A stretch of 64,000 bases of DNA, from contig NC_090953.1 of the NCBI RefSeq assembly GCF_040807025.1, positions 26,830,997 through 26,894,996 on the forward strand, read 5' to 3'. Below are positions 31,376 to 42,866 of the stretch, piece after piece. A program made the translations under genes and the position numbers. The notes under the pieces were generated by a model. The model was not told where the DNA came from. It searched no databases and worked only from the letters and a program-made list of their open reading frames with translations. This DNA comes from Struthio camelus (lineage: Eukaryota > Chordata > Aves > Struthioniformes > Struthionidae). Position 1 is the first letter of the stretch. The number at the start of each line of letters is the position of its first letter.

Positions 31376-34057
31376 CCCTCTGCCAACCTTGGCTCAGCTC
31401 CTGCCCTGAAGGCTGTCCCCTCTGCAGCGTGTCTCTGGCTGTCTCTCCCCAGGAAACAGGGGGTTTGGTTCCTGATGTTTCCCGCCCCGCAGCCTTCCTG
31501 CTGGCCCCAGTTCTGCCCCTGCTCTCCTCTTCCTGCCCGCCTCCAAAGCCAGCCTGGCTGGGGGCTGGGGAAGGGCAAGCTGGGCAGAACCTGGTGGGTC
31601 AGGAAGCACCACCTCCCCAGCTCCGCTGCCAGCAGGACGGCGTCCTGCGGTGGGCTCAGACCACCAGCCTTGGGGTGCCCTCTCTGCTGGTGCCACAGAG
31701 CTGCCCATGCGGGGCCTCTCAGGGCCACCTTTTCCTGCCTCAGAAATGTCCCAGCCCCCTGGATGCTCTGGGTGGGCGGGGGCAGTGTGTTAGGGCTGGG
31801 AGTGTAGATTAGGCACCATGGACAGCCCCCCCGCCTGGCTCTGGGTTTTCCTGTGTGGCCATCCCCTCCCCACACAGCTTGGGGTGCAAATGGAGCCTGT
31901 GGGCACATCTCCCTTCTTGCACTGTAAAGGAACACTGCCAAGGCCCCCTCCCCACCTCCTGCCCCCGCCCACCCATGCGCGCGCGCACACACACACGCAC
32001 ACGCTTGCAGAGACTGTACAGGCAAGCTTGGCTCAACGAGAGCGATTATCACTAGCGACTCCTGAAACGGTGAGCCCTGCTATTACGGGATAAGGCCATG
32101 CTACGGCTGTGCCAGTCCCACAAGTAGCTGCTGCTGAAAGGGATGGCCACATGCCCCTCTGTCCCAATCCCACCTTGTCCCTCACGCTGGCTCTGACACT
32201 CTCCTGACAGGGAGCTGGTGTAGAGGGTGATGCTGGTTGGGAACCATTGATTTACGTGGGGAGTTACTTTCTCCCGGTGCAGCTCCGTGAAGCTGCACTC
32301 ATCATGGGCCCACATAAGCACCGGAGAAAGCACGAGGGAAGCAGAGAGAGGACATGGCCAGAAACAGAGCGGCTTTCGCCTCTGCAGGGCGCTTTCCTGT
32401 CCAGCTGGCTTTTCTGCAGGGCCAAACACCGTGCGCTGGGTGAGCAAGCGAGTGAGCCACGCTTTCAGACAAGCCCTGACTTGCGCATGCACAAAATATG
32501 CTCTGCTAGCCTCAAACATCTCCGCAAGCCGACAGGAAACTGCGGGCTTACTGACCTCCTGCTGCCTCAGGATGTGGGTCTGGGTGCCCCCCTGGTTATG
32601 CAAGTGGGAGGCCACCGGACCCCTTGACACAGGCACCATGGTGGCAGGTCAGGGGCCAGCTCCGTTAGGCTCTCTGCAGCTGAATTTACAACAGCTGGAG
32701 CACTGCAGGCCACTCTGCAGAACCAAGAAATGGAGGGGAACAGCTTCCAAGAAGTGGCTTTTTGTGCGGTATCTGTCACTGTTTTCCTGTACTGTAGACA
32801 AAACCAAGGTGGAAAGAGAGGGGCACCTTCAGAGCTTCTTTAAAAGCTTTTCACCATTCAGACCCCGTGCTGCTCCAGCCTCTTAGAGGAGGAGCCTGAG
32901 TGTCCGGGAGCAGCAAGCGCCGGCTGATCCCTAAGGGATGGGGAGCCGGGTGCGATAACACGACTGGCTGGGCAAGGACCTTGCCTGCCAGGGTCCCTTC
33001 CCACCGCCACCAAGCCAGGCAAACAGGGCAGGCCTGGAGATGCTAGCGAGGCTCAGCAAAGAGTACAGATCACCAGGGAAGTTCACCTGGTGATGAGGCA
33101 GGTCCGAGGTCAAGCTGGGAAGTAAATCTGCAGCTCAGGGTCAGGGTCAGAATCGGGTCTGGCAAGGGTGGTGAGGGTCAGACGCAGTCCAGTGATCACC
33201 AGGCAGGTCCATGGTGAAAAGGCAGGTCTGAGGTCAGGCTGGGACGTCAGACCGCGGGTCAGTGTCCAGATCAATGGGGTCCATGGCTAGGCAGGGACAT
33301 GGCCGTGACAGAGCCAGAGACTAGTACTCCCACAACATAGCGCAGCCAGAGGAAAGGCCTAGGGCTGAGCTTAAATGGGGCTCCTGGGCCCACAGGAAGA
33401 GGGTGCATGGTGGTGGGGGGGGGAGGTCCGAGCTGAGGCTGGTCAGGGCACTGAAGCCTATCAGTGCCCTCAGGGCTGTGACAGAGGGGGTCCCTCTCTC
33501 TGCTCAGCAGTGCCAGGAGCAGGCAGAAAGAGGGCCCAGCATAGCCCCGTGGTCTCATTGAACAGTCTCCCAAGGCCACCCTCCCACTGCTCTCCAAGAA
33601 CCCAGAAACTCAGCGCAGTGACTCAGAAAAATCCAGCTCTGCCCTTGGAGAATATAGGTGTCTTTCTCTCCCTGGGAATGGAGAGAAAAGTGTGACTTGG
33701 AGCTGTGATTTGATTTCAGCACACCTGAGCTCTGTATTCTTGCTCTGGACAAGCCAACATGCTGTCACGGTGCTCCTGAGTCATGGCAAGAGTACGCATG
33801 TCTTTCCCACTGGCAGGCGCCACACAGGCAAGTGTGGGACTCCGGATGGTGTAGCCCATAGAAGAGGGGTTTGCTCTGGGGTGCTCCCCAGGAGTTAGCG
33901 AACCCCAGGTGCACCATGGCTGTGGGGTTGCTGCACCCTGGGGGCACACCCTCTAACCACCCCATGATTGACAAGACCACATAAAGGAGAAGTGACACCG
34001 CAGACCCACACCACAAACATCTAGGGGCTGTGGAGCCATCCCCCACAGAACGACCTG

Positions 34058-34592
34058 TTACTGGGCGTACCGTTACCAACAATTGCTACCCATGCTGGGT
34101 ACGAGGGCTGGGCTGGGCACGAGGTTACCTGTTGGTATGCACTCTGCTATTGACTAGAGCCATACAGCTTTTGTATACCTGTGGGCTGGCGTTGTTTCGA
34201 CTGGGTGTAAAAGAGAGGAAGCCCCATGGGTTTGTTGCGGACTTGGACCCATGGTCCGCTGGCCTGCAGACCCGAGGACCCACCCGTCAGTGGGGATGCC
34301 CCTAATGTCAACAGCGTGGTGAGGAGAATCCGGGGAAAACTGTACCGGAGGGGTGGCCCGTGAGGGGCGAGAGCGGTCACCGTACCACCGTGCACCCGTG
34401 ATTTAACCGTACAGCTCTGATAAGTATATGTACTTTCAGTTCTGTTATATTTCTCGCTATACTACACTGCACTTTTAGCTTTGTTATAACCTCCCATCTC
34501 TAATAAATTCTCACCCTTGACAAATGACAATCTCCCCGGTTCAGCGCAGCTAACTCGGGAATCCGAAAGAATCCCAGACACCCCTCTAGTGG
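34058..34592 (+). mobile_element. Possible solo LTR, unit 3 copy
   Basis: Unit 3 copy of the LTR-like fossil at 2319-2853; same position within the unit. Confidence 0.35.
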
Positions 34593-34962
34593 TGCGTCAC
34601 ACCCACGCGCTTTGAAGGCTGATGAACTGAGAAGCCAAAGACTTTGCCCGCAATGCCGCCCCATGGCCAGTTCCTGGGGAAGCAAGAGGGCTTCCTTCTG
34701 CCTTGGTTGGGGACTGGAGGGCTGCGTAGGGAGGGCTCTACCACAGTAACCCCCGGAGGGAGGCTGTGGCAGTCTGAAGGAGTGTGTGGGGGGGGGGGGG
34801 GGGGAAGGGGCTGGGGAGTCAAAGAGAAAGGACAGGACATGAGCCAAGCGCTGAGCAACGACTGAGCTCCAGTTCCTGTGGGGAAGAGGCTCACTTGCTG
34901 CCGTGGTGCAGAGGAGGGAGGAGAGTGCAGCGCTCTCTGGGAGCTGGGAATTCGTGGAACGA

Positions 34963-35136
34963 GACAGACTGGAAGGGATCTCCGGAGGCCTCTAATTCAA
35001 CTGCCCGCTCAAAGCAGGACTAGTGCCAAAGCTGGAGCCGGTCGCTCAGTGCCTGGCCCTGACACATTTTGAATTTGCTCTCCACGGAAGGAGAGTCCAA
35101 ACTTCTCTGGGCACCTGCTCCACACAGCTTCAATGC
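34963..35136 (-). mobile_element. Old CR1 3' fragment, unit 3 copy
   Basis: Copy of the fragment at 3217-3390; one CACGG to CACAG change lies near its inner edge, shared with units 4 and 5. Confidence 0.75.
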
Positions 35137-35185
35137 TCACTGAGTTAACGCTGCAGTTAACAACTGGCTGCACCGCTGGTGTTGG

Positions 35186-37146
35186 CAGCAGGGTTTTGGT
35201 TTCTATGACCGTGGGACCCTGTTTGAAGATCTGATGGAGAGAGCTGATGGAGAGAGCTGATGGAGAGAGCTGGGATCCACCTCACCAAGTGGGGCATGCG
35301 TGTCTTTGCCAACAGGTTGACCAGCCTGGCAAGGAGGGCTTTAAACTAGGCAAGATGGGGGAAGGGGAGTGTTATAGAGACAGGATAGTCAGTAAAACAC
35401 TGCTCAAGTCAGGATGCCTCCAGCGGGTGCATGCAGCCAGGGGCACAGCGCGGGACATGGCTATGGAGCATCCTCTTGCACCTCTCCTGAGAAGCCTGCA
35501 TGCCCCATTTGGCTCTCTGAAATGCCTGTACACCAATGCACGCGGCATGGGGAATCAGCAGGAAGAATTAGAGATCTGTGTGCGGTTGCAGGGCCAGGAT
35601 CTCGTTGCAGTTACAGAGACGTGGTGCGATAGCACACGTGACTGGAATGCTGTCATGGATGGCTATGCACTTTTTAGGAAAGATGGCTATGCACTTTTTA
35701 GGAAAGACAGGCTAGGAAGGCGAGGTGCTGTGGAGTTACTCTTTATGTGAGGGAGCAACTAGAATGTCTGGAGCTCTGCCTCGGGGTGGATGAAGAGCAA
35801 GCTGAGAGCTTATGGGTAAGGATTAAAGGGCAGGCTAACATGGGTGACACTGTTGTGGGGGTTTACTACAGGCCACCTGATCAGGAAGAAGTAGTCAATG
35901 GGGCCTTCTACAGACAGCTGGAAGTAGCCTCACGATCAGAGGCCCTGGTTCTCCCGGGAGACTTCAACCACCCTGACATCTGCTGGGAAGAGAGCACAGC
36001 TAGGCACAAACAGTCGAGGAGGGTCCTGCAGAGCACTGATGATAACTTCTTGACACAGGTGGTGGAGACGCCAACAAGGAGAGGTGTGCTGCTTGACCTT
36101 GTGCTAACAAACAAAGGAGGCCTGGTTGGATCTGTGAAGGCTGGGGGCAGCCTTGGCTGTAGTGGAGTTCAGGCTCCTACGAGGAGGAAGCAGGGCAATA
36201 AGTAATATAAGTCAGATCACAACCCTGGACTTCAGGAGAGCTAACTTTGGCCTCTTCAGGGACCTCCTCAGGGGAATCTCATGGGGTAGGGCCCTAGCAG
36301 GAAGAGGGGTCCAGGAGAGCCGGTTAATATTCAAGCATCGTTTCCTCCAGGCTCAAGACGGGTGCATCCCTCTTGAGTAGGAAGTCCAGCAAAGTGGGCA
36401 GGAGACCTGCATGGATGAGCAAGGAGCTCCTGGCAGAACTCCAACAGAAGAAGGAAGTCTACAGAATGTGGAAAAGGGGACAGGCCACTTGGGAGGAATA
36501 CAGGGACGTTGTCAGAGTGTGCAGGGATGCGACGAGGAAGGCTAAGGCCCAGTTGGAATGAAATCTGGCAAGGGATGCCAAGGACAACCAGAAGGGCTTC
36601 TTCAACTACATCCTGGAGGTCCTCACTGAGCATGTGGAGGACAAGGAGGTGATCAGGAGTAGTCAGCACGGGTTCACCAAAGGGAAATCATGCTTGACCT
36701 TCTCTGATGGCCTGACTGGCTGGGTAGATGAGGGCAGAGCAGTGGATGCTGTCTCCCTGCACTTCAGCAAGGCTTCTGACACTGTCTCCCATCACTTTCT
36801 CATAGGTAAACTCAGCAAGTGTGGATTGAATGAGTGGACAGTGAGGTGGCCTGAGGACCGGCTGGATGGCCGAGCTCAGAGGGTTGTGGTCAGTGGCACA
36901 GAGGCCTGTAGCTCGCACTGTCCCGCAGGGGTCAGTCCTGGGTCCAGTCCTGTTCAACGTATTCATCGATGACCTGGACGAAGGCACAGAGTGCACCCGC
37001 AGCAAGTTTGCTGAGGATACTAAACTGTGGGGGAGTGGCTGACACACCAGAAGGCAGTGCTGCCGTTCCGAGGGACCAGGACAGGCTGGAGAGCTGGGCG
37101 GAGAGGAACCTCCTGAAGTTCAACAAAGGCAAGGGCAGGGTCCTGC
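35186..37146 (+). mobile_element. CR1-A, unit 3 copy
   Basis: Same broken CR1 as at 3440-5400. Substitutions mark the unit 3/4 lineage: CDSTRDW instead of CDSSRDW in EN (also in unit 5) and KCGLNEW instead of KCGLDEW in RT. Confidence 0.93.
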
Positions 37147-37498
37147 CATCAGGAAGCTGTGGATTTAGCTCCCTGAAGGGAAGGGAGAAACAGCTTTGTG
37201 CCCAGGACACCCACACTCTTGTGGGGGGACCTCTCTGTGGTCCACTGCCTGTGAACCACAGCAGTCTCTGCCCCTCGGGGGCACTTTTGGAGGCCTGGAT
37301 GCTAAGAAAGCAAAGGAGAAGGTGGGAGAAGATGCTGAGAAAGCAAAGGAGAACGCAGGAGGAGCACAGACAAGGGGCTGAGGAGTGGCACAGCCACCAA
37401 CCAGCCCTGGCCAGAGACCTGGAGCGCAGCACTGCGGGGAGTGCTGGTGCACGTGCCCAAAGTGAGAGGCCCCACCTCTCAGGGGGGCGGGGTGGGGC

Positions 37499-37502
37499 AA
37501 AA
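37499..37502 (-). terminator. Pol III terminator of tRNA-iMet, unit 3
   Basis: TTTT on the minus strand just after the tRNA. Confidence 0.85.
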
Positions 37503-37508
37503 GGGCCA

Positions 37509-37580
37509 TAGCAGAGGATGGTTTCGATCCATCGACCTCTGGGTTATGGGCCCAGCACACTTCCGCTGCGCCACTCTGCT
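37509..37580 (-). tRNA. tRNA-iMet-CAT: Initiator tRNA-Met (CAT), unit 3
   Basis: Same sequence as the unit 1 gene; initiator features intact. Confidence 0.96.
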
Positions 37581-39289
37581 CCCCCCAGCAGCTTTGTGGG
37601 GAGATGGCAGGGCCCTCCCTGCCACTCCCAGGCACTGACCGTGCCAGCTCTTGGGCTCGGGGGGTTGCCGTTCCTCCTGCCTGGGCCTGGTCCCACGGAG
37701 GAAAAAAGTCTCCCCCGGGAAGCCCCAAGGCCGTGGGCCCGGGCTGAAGCCGCCTTGGTTTGCCCTTATGACGCCATCTCCTGCCTGGCACAGACCCAGG
37801 GGAAAGCGGGGAGTTTGTGTTTGCCCAACTGAGCTGCCTCTGCAGGGGAGGACAGAAACCCCAGAGCCAGGGGGCAGCCTGCCTGCCTGCATTGTGCTGG
37901 GAGCGCTTGCTTCCCAACGAGTGGATGAGTGTCTGATGCTCTCCTAGCCAGGAAAAGGCTCCCCTCCACCTGGAGTCACGTGCCTCTCCTGCACACAGTG
38001 CTTTCCTTGTGCAGGCTTGGTGAGCCCTGGGAGCCCCCGGTGGCTTTCTGCCCTGGAGAGGCAGGTTCCACCTCTGCTGGTGACCTGCTGCTGACACACT
38101 TCCTCAGAGCCGCTGCCCAGGCCAAGCCTGAAGAGCTGCGCTAGAGTGACCCCTGAGCCCAATGGATGCTCTCTTGCTGCCATCCCAAGGACGTTTTGGG
38201 CACCTCCATTTCAGTCCGCAGCAAGGGAAGGAGGAAGCCCCAAACCAAGTCAACCCTGCTGGCCCCTTGCTGCCCCACATGACTGAGTTGTGGCAGGGCA
38301 CCCTGCCAAGGGGGAAAGCCCCATCACCTGGAAGGACTCAGGGACTGGCTCTGTCTCTTGCAAACTGCCCTGTGCTCACCAAAGACAGCAGCTGCGGTGC
38401 TTTAGTGCAAACCAGTGCTGGAGGAAGTAGGAGCAGGGAGGGCAGAGGAAGGCAGGAGTTAAGTGATGTTAGGAAGGAACTGGTGCAGGCTAGAGCAACG
38501 ATTCCCAGGCGCTTTCCTGGCAGTGCCCTCTTTCCCAGGGCCCTGGACTTCTCTGCCTTGACAAAGCTCTGCTTCAGATGTGCCTTCCAGGCCCACCTGC
38601 CGTGCAGGCGTGTCAGGGCTCCTTGGCCTTGCTGGTGAGCTGACTGGCAGCTGTGTCCAACGCGGTGTCCCCACAGCTGTGTTCAACACGGTGTCCAGGC
38701 TCTCTGGCCTGGGGCCCAGAGGTGCGCCCCCTCCCCACGGAGCCCATAGTCTTCCTGGGTGGGAAGGAAACCCAGGCCTCCTGCATGTGCAGGAACCAGA
38801 GGAGCGCAGAGCTGGGCACTGCTTCCTCTCAGGCTGACGCAAGGGGAAGGAAAAATATCACTGTGGATGCCTGTTCCTGCATAGCAGCAGGGAAATAAGA
38901 CTGTAAGGAGTATAATTACCCCAGAATGTCTTTGTCCAGGATTTCCCCAGCTCTGCTTCCTCCCCAGGGCTGGGCATCTGGTGGCACCTTCTGTCCAGTC
39001 CGCCTCACTCCACAGCAGGCACTGGGAGGTAAGTGAGACACTTCCCCTGGAGTCCCAGGTGTGGTGCCTCTGTTGGGGTGTATTGCAGCCCTCATGTTCC
39101 TGCCTGCTGTCCACGTCTGAATGCGCTCGTCTGTGGGTCTGTGCGTGCCCAGCTGTGGTGTGTCCAAAGAGTGCAAAGGAGAACTCCCCCCTCCCCCATC
39201 CCCCTAGTGCAGCCTGGCCCTGGAACTCGCAGCAGGCCGGACGAGTTGCACAGGGCACGTGATCACTGCTGCTGAGAGGTTTGGGGCAG

Positions 39290-39371
39290 GAAGCTGTGGC
39301 CGAGTGGGGAAGGCGATGGACGTGAAACGCATGGGGGTTTCCCTGCGCAGGTTCGAATCCTGCCAACTATG
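39290..39371 (+). pseudogene. tRNA-Ser pseudogene (TGA), unit 3
   Basis: Same sequence as the unit 1 pseudogene; decay predates amplification. Confidence 0.85.
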
Positions 39372-39871
39372 GGGCACCTGTCCCCTTTTGGGCTGCCTGG
39401 AGCGACCAGGCTCCAGCCCTGGACAAAGCCTCACAGCCACAGTCCCTCCAGCTGAACAGCGTGCCCGGTGAACCCTCCATCCCTCTAGTCACCCTCAGCT
39501 TCCCCCCAGAGTCGCCAGGGCGCGTGCAAACCCCCTCTCTCCTTTCCCAGCCACACAGGCTCACACCTTTCCTGACAGAGACATGCTCTCCTCTGGGGAC
39601 GGATGGATTTTCTTCTCAGGGGCATGTTTTTCCCACGGGGCCAGAGCTGAGATGCACGTGCTTCTGTGATGGGAAGGGAGGCGTCCTTTGTGGAAACTTC
39701 TGCAAGTTTTTGCAGCATCAGGAGAAGAGGCAGGGGCAGGGCAATGCTGCTTCCTATTCTTTTTCCTTCTGCTGCATCTTTCTCCCCTCTCAGACTCCCG
39801 GGATAGTCTTGAAAGCTCAGCGAGGGTCAGAGAGTGCCTGGGACGAGCAGGAGGCAGGCATAGGTCTGCAT

Positions 39872-39943
39872 GCGTTGGTGGTATAGTGGTGAGCATAGCT
39901 GCCTTCCAAGCAGTTGACCCGGGTTCGATTCCCGGACAACGCA
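39872..39943 (+). tRNA. tRNA-Gly-TCC: tRNA-Gly (TCC), unit 3 variant
   Basis: It differs from units 1 and 2 at two places: the T stem is the fully paired CCCGG form, but the last acceptor pair is G7:A66 (CCGGACAACGC). One mismatch at the base of the acceptor stem is often tolerated, so the gene is probably usable though less certain than the unit 1 copy. Flanks downstream differ by a net 39-bp loss. Confidence 0.88.
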
Positions 39944-39950
39944 CATGCAC

Positions 39951-39954
39951 TTTT
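39951..39954 (+). terminator. Pol III terminator of tRNA-Gly, unit 3
   Basis: TTTT 8 nt after the tRNA. Confidence 0.85.
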
Positions 39955-40041
39955 CTTCTCCCAGGCGCCTGCAGAGGCCCTTCCACCTCCTGCCAGAAAA
40001 GAGCCCAGGCAGGGCTGCATGCACAGGCAGGGTGAGGCACC

Positions 40042-40325
40042 TTGACCTTCTCTGTGGCCTTTTGCTGTGCTCACTCCAGTGTGGCCTTGTCTCTCTCGTA
40101 CCGGGAAGCCCAGAAATGGACACAGCACTCCAGATGTGCTCTCACCAGTGCTGAGCAGAGGGGAAGGATCACACCTCCCTCAGCCTGCTGGCAACGCTCT
40201 TCCTAACGCAGCCCAGGATGCTGCCAGCCGCCTTTGCTGCAAGGGCACGTTGCTGCCTCAAGTGCTGAAGGCCTTCCGGGACACAACAGCTCTGCTCTGA
40301 AATAAGTGCCCGTGAGATACCAAGC
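40042..40325 (-). mobile_element. CR1-B remnant, unit 3 (3' part deleted)
   Basis: Only the RT-derived part remains. The 3' UTR and adjoining sequence were removed by the 1,037-bp deletion whose junction is at 40041/40042. Confidence 0.85.
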
Positions 40326-40764
40326 TCCTGGGGAGCTGACAGAGCCCCTAACTGCTGGAACCAGAAACATGACGGCACCAGTGGAGTCCCTGCAAGGGCA
40401 CCTGGCATGCAGATGCCCAGGGGCTCCTGCAGAGGGAGGAAGGACACTTTGAAGAGCCCTGTTCACTTGCTGCCAGGTGCGGACTGGCCCGAGAGGGAAG
40501 GCAGAGGCAACAGCCCTGAGTCCGCAGAAGAGCTCCACCTACTGCAAAGATGGTGTAACTCGAGCAGCAGTCCCTGCTGGGAGATGTGGGTGGTACAGCT
40601 TTGGGAAGAGTAATGCATGAACTGGGGGACTGAACAGTGACACGGGATGTGGCTTGGTGTTTGGCTGCATGCTTGTAAGTACGAGGCCTTGGTTTGCTCC
40701 TGAGCAGCCCCGGTGCTTCTTGCCTCCAGTGCCTCCTGTAAGTAACCACCTGTCTTAGCAAAAA

Positions 40765-41540
40765 GAGACAAGGCCCGGACTGTCGGCTCGGCAGGCTGGA
40801 GAAACGGGCAGACAGGAGCCGCAGGAAGTTCAGCAAGGCAAAGTGCAACGCCCTGCACCCGGCGAGGAATAACCCCAGGCACCCGGGGAGGAATAACCCC
40901 AGGCGCCAGTACATGGTGGGGGCCGACCTGCTGGAAAGCAGCTTTGCAGAAAAGACCTGGGGGTCCTGGCACCCTACAAGCTGACCACAAGCCAGCAACG
41001 TGCCTTTGTGGCAAAGGCGGCCCACGGTAGGCTGGGCTGCGTGAGGAAGAGTGTTGCCACCAGGTCAAGGGAAGTGGTGCTTTCCCCTCTACTCAGCGCT
41101 CCAGAGGCCACATCTGGAGCGCGGTCTCCAGTTCTGGGCTCCGCAGTGGAAGAAAGAGAGGGCCCTACCGGCACGAGTCCAGCAAAGAGGCACAAGGATG
41201 ATTAGGGGCCTGGAGAACCTCTCATATGAGGAGAGGCTGAGAGAGTCGGGACTGTTGAGCCCGGAGAAGAGAAGGCTCACGGGGCATCTTACCAGTGCGT
41301 ATAACTATCCAACGGGAGGGTCGAACGAAGACAGACCAAGGGAGTGGTGCCCCTCTTCTCGGTGGTGCCCACTGACAGGGCAAGAGTCATCGCACACAAA
41401 CTGAACACGGGAAATTCAGCTTGAACGTGAGAAAATGCTTCTTTAGCGTGAGGCTGGCTGAACATTGGAACAGGTGGCCCAGAGAGGTTGTGGATTCTCC
41501 ATCCTTGGTTTTCCCTCCTCAGGTTCTGGCAGAGAGAGGT
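40765..41540 (+). mobile_element. CR1-C, unit 3 copy
   Basis: Same fragment as at 10095-10870. Confidence 0.88.
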
Positions 41541-42267
41541 AAGCTCAGGACAGGGGGGAATGCTTTCCTGTGCAGAGCGGGTGGCTAACGGAGGCTGGCG
41601 GAGAAAGAAACACCACCACGAGTCTCCAGCTATGCTGCACAACATCTTTAATGAGCAGGAAGGAAAAAAGGAAAAAAAGCAGCACAGAGACCAAGACACA
41701 TGTTTCCTGGGTTGAGTGAGGCACAGAGAATTGCCCGTTTCCCCAGGACAAGCGGCATGCAAAGCGTTTGCCTTTTCCCATTCCAGCTCTACCTTGTGGC
41801 AATCACATCCTACCTACAGCAATTCCTAACCCCCAAACCGTCCTGCCGTCAGCAGGAGACTCAGCAGAGCGGACGAGCACGAGCTCTTTCTCGAGGAGCT
41901 CAGAGTGCAGCAGAGCCAGAGGCAGCATGGCGAGGCCTGGCTCTGTGAGGTGGAGCTGGGAACTCAGTGCGCTCAGGCCTCCAGCCCTTTCAAGACCCCC
42001 ACCAGATCAGCCTTTCTTTTCTTTCCTCATCTTTCTCTGTGCCCTCCAAATCCAGTTCTAGCTGCATGTCCCCGAGGGGCCTGCGGCTGGTTTTCTTAAA
42101 ATGCACAACAAGCGTTACATCTCACCTTAAGGCTGGATTTGAGGGCCTGGCAGCAAAGATTTGCCTAACCCACTGCTTATTGCCCCAGGTCCGGGCACTA
42201 AGGACAAGGACAAGGCTGGGCGTGCAGACGTGAGCATGGGGAGTCCAGCAGTGGTGTGCATGATGCA

Positions 42268-42339
42268 GGGGGTGTAGCTCAGTGGGAGAGCATTTGACTG
42301 CAGATCAAGAGGTCCCTGGTTCAACTCCAGGTGCCCCCT
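42268..42339 (+). tRNA. tRNA-Cys-GCA: tRNA-Cys (GCA), unit 3
   Basis: Same sequence as the unit 1 gene, in the unit 2-type context. Confidence 0.96.
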
Positions 42340-42349
42340 CCACTGCTGC

Positions 42350-42353
42350 TTTT
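42350..42353 (+). terminator. Pol III terminator of tRNA-Cys, unit 3
   Basis: TTTT 11 nt after the tRNA. Confidence 0.85.
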
Positions 42354-42741
42354 CTTCCTGGAGCTTCTCCTGTGCCTTGGCGGCCTGCTTCCCCATCCCT
42401 CAGTGGGAAGGCTGTGGGGGACAGACACCTGTTCAAAGAGAAAGCCAGGAGCAAAGGCATTTCTCCAAAGGCCCTTTCCTGCACTCAGTCCTTTCCCCAG
42501 GGCAGGCAGTGAGGTGGCATTGTTGCGCGAACAGGAAACTTTCGCACAGCAGCTCCATCTCCTGTGAATAACCACACACACATATACACGCACCCACCCC
42601 GCTGCCATCCCTCCCACCATCCCCCGCGAGGACAGCATTATATCTCAAACCTTGACTATGACTTGTACAGTAAATACATGAAATACAGGGTGTCCACTTA
42701 AGAGAGCAACAGCACAAAGAATGAGGTAGTCATAGTTAAAT

Positions 42742-42866
42742 TTAGCTTGGAAGGCAGCTTACAGGTCTGTAGTCCAACCTCCAGTTCCGGGCAGGGCTGA
42801 CTGCAGAGTTACTTGAGGCTGCCTGTGGCCTTGTCCAGTTGAGGTCTGAAAACCCCAGTGAGGGAG
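42742..42866 (-). mobile_element. Older CR1, 3' arm (unit 3)
   Basis: Unit 3 copy of the arm at 28672-28796. Confidence 0.7.

Larger units (their letters stand above)
16588..31739 (+). repeat. Tandem unit 2 (15,152 bp)
   Basis: Second copy, collinear with unit 1 from 16588 to 28125 at offsets of 16,587 to 16,600 bp. Small differences are a G tract of 17 instead of 8 near 19636, a 5-bp net gain near 21590 and 1-bp homopolymer changes. It then jumps across the 2,924 bp that unit 1 keeps and, after tRNA-Cys, carries the CR1-E/tRNA-Leu cassette (28354-31489). tRNA content: iMet(-), Ser pseudogene(+), Gly(+), Gln(+), Cys(+), Leu(-). It is intermediate between unit 1 (shares Gln) and units 3-4 (shares the Leu cassette). 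Confidence 0.97.

Noticed and set aside
31135-32052. A 305-codon minus-strand open frame at the unit 2/3 junction
   Set aside because: It reads through tRNA-Leu (text SGWPSGLRRCVQVAVSVGGVGSNPTP is the tRNA in frame) and low-complexity spacer, so it is spurious.
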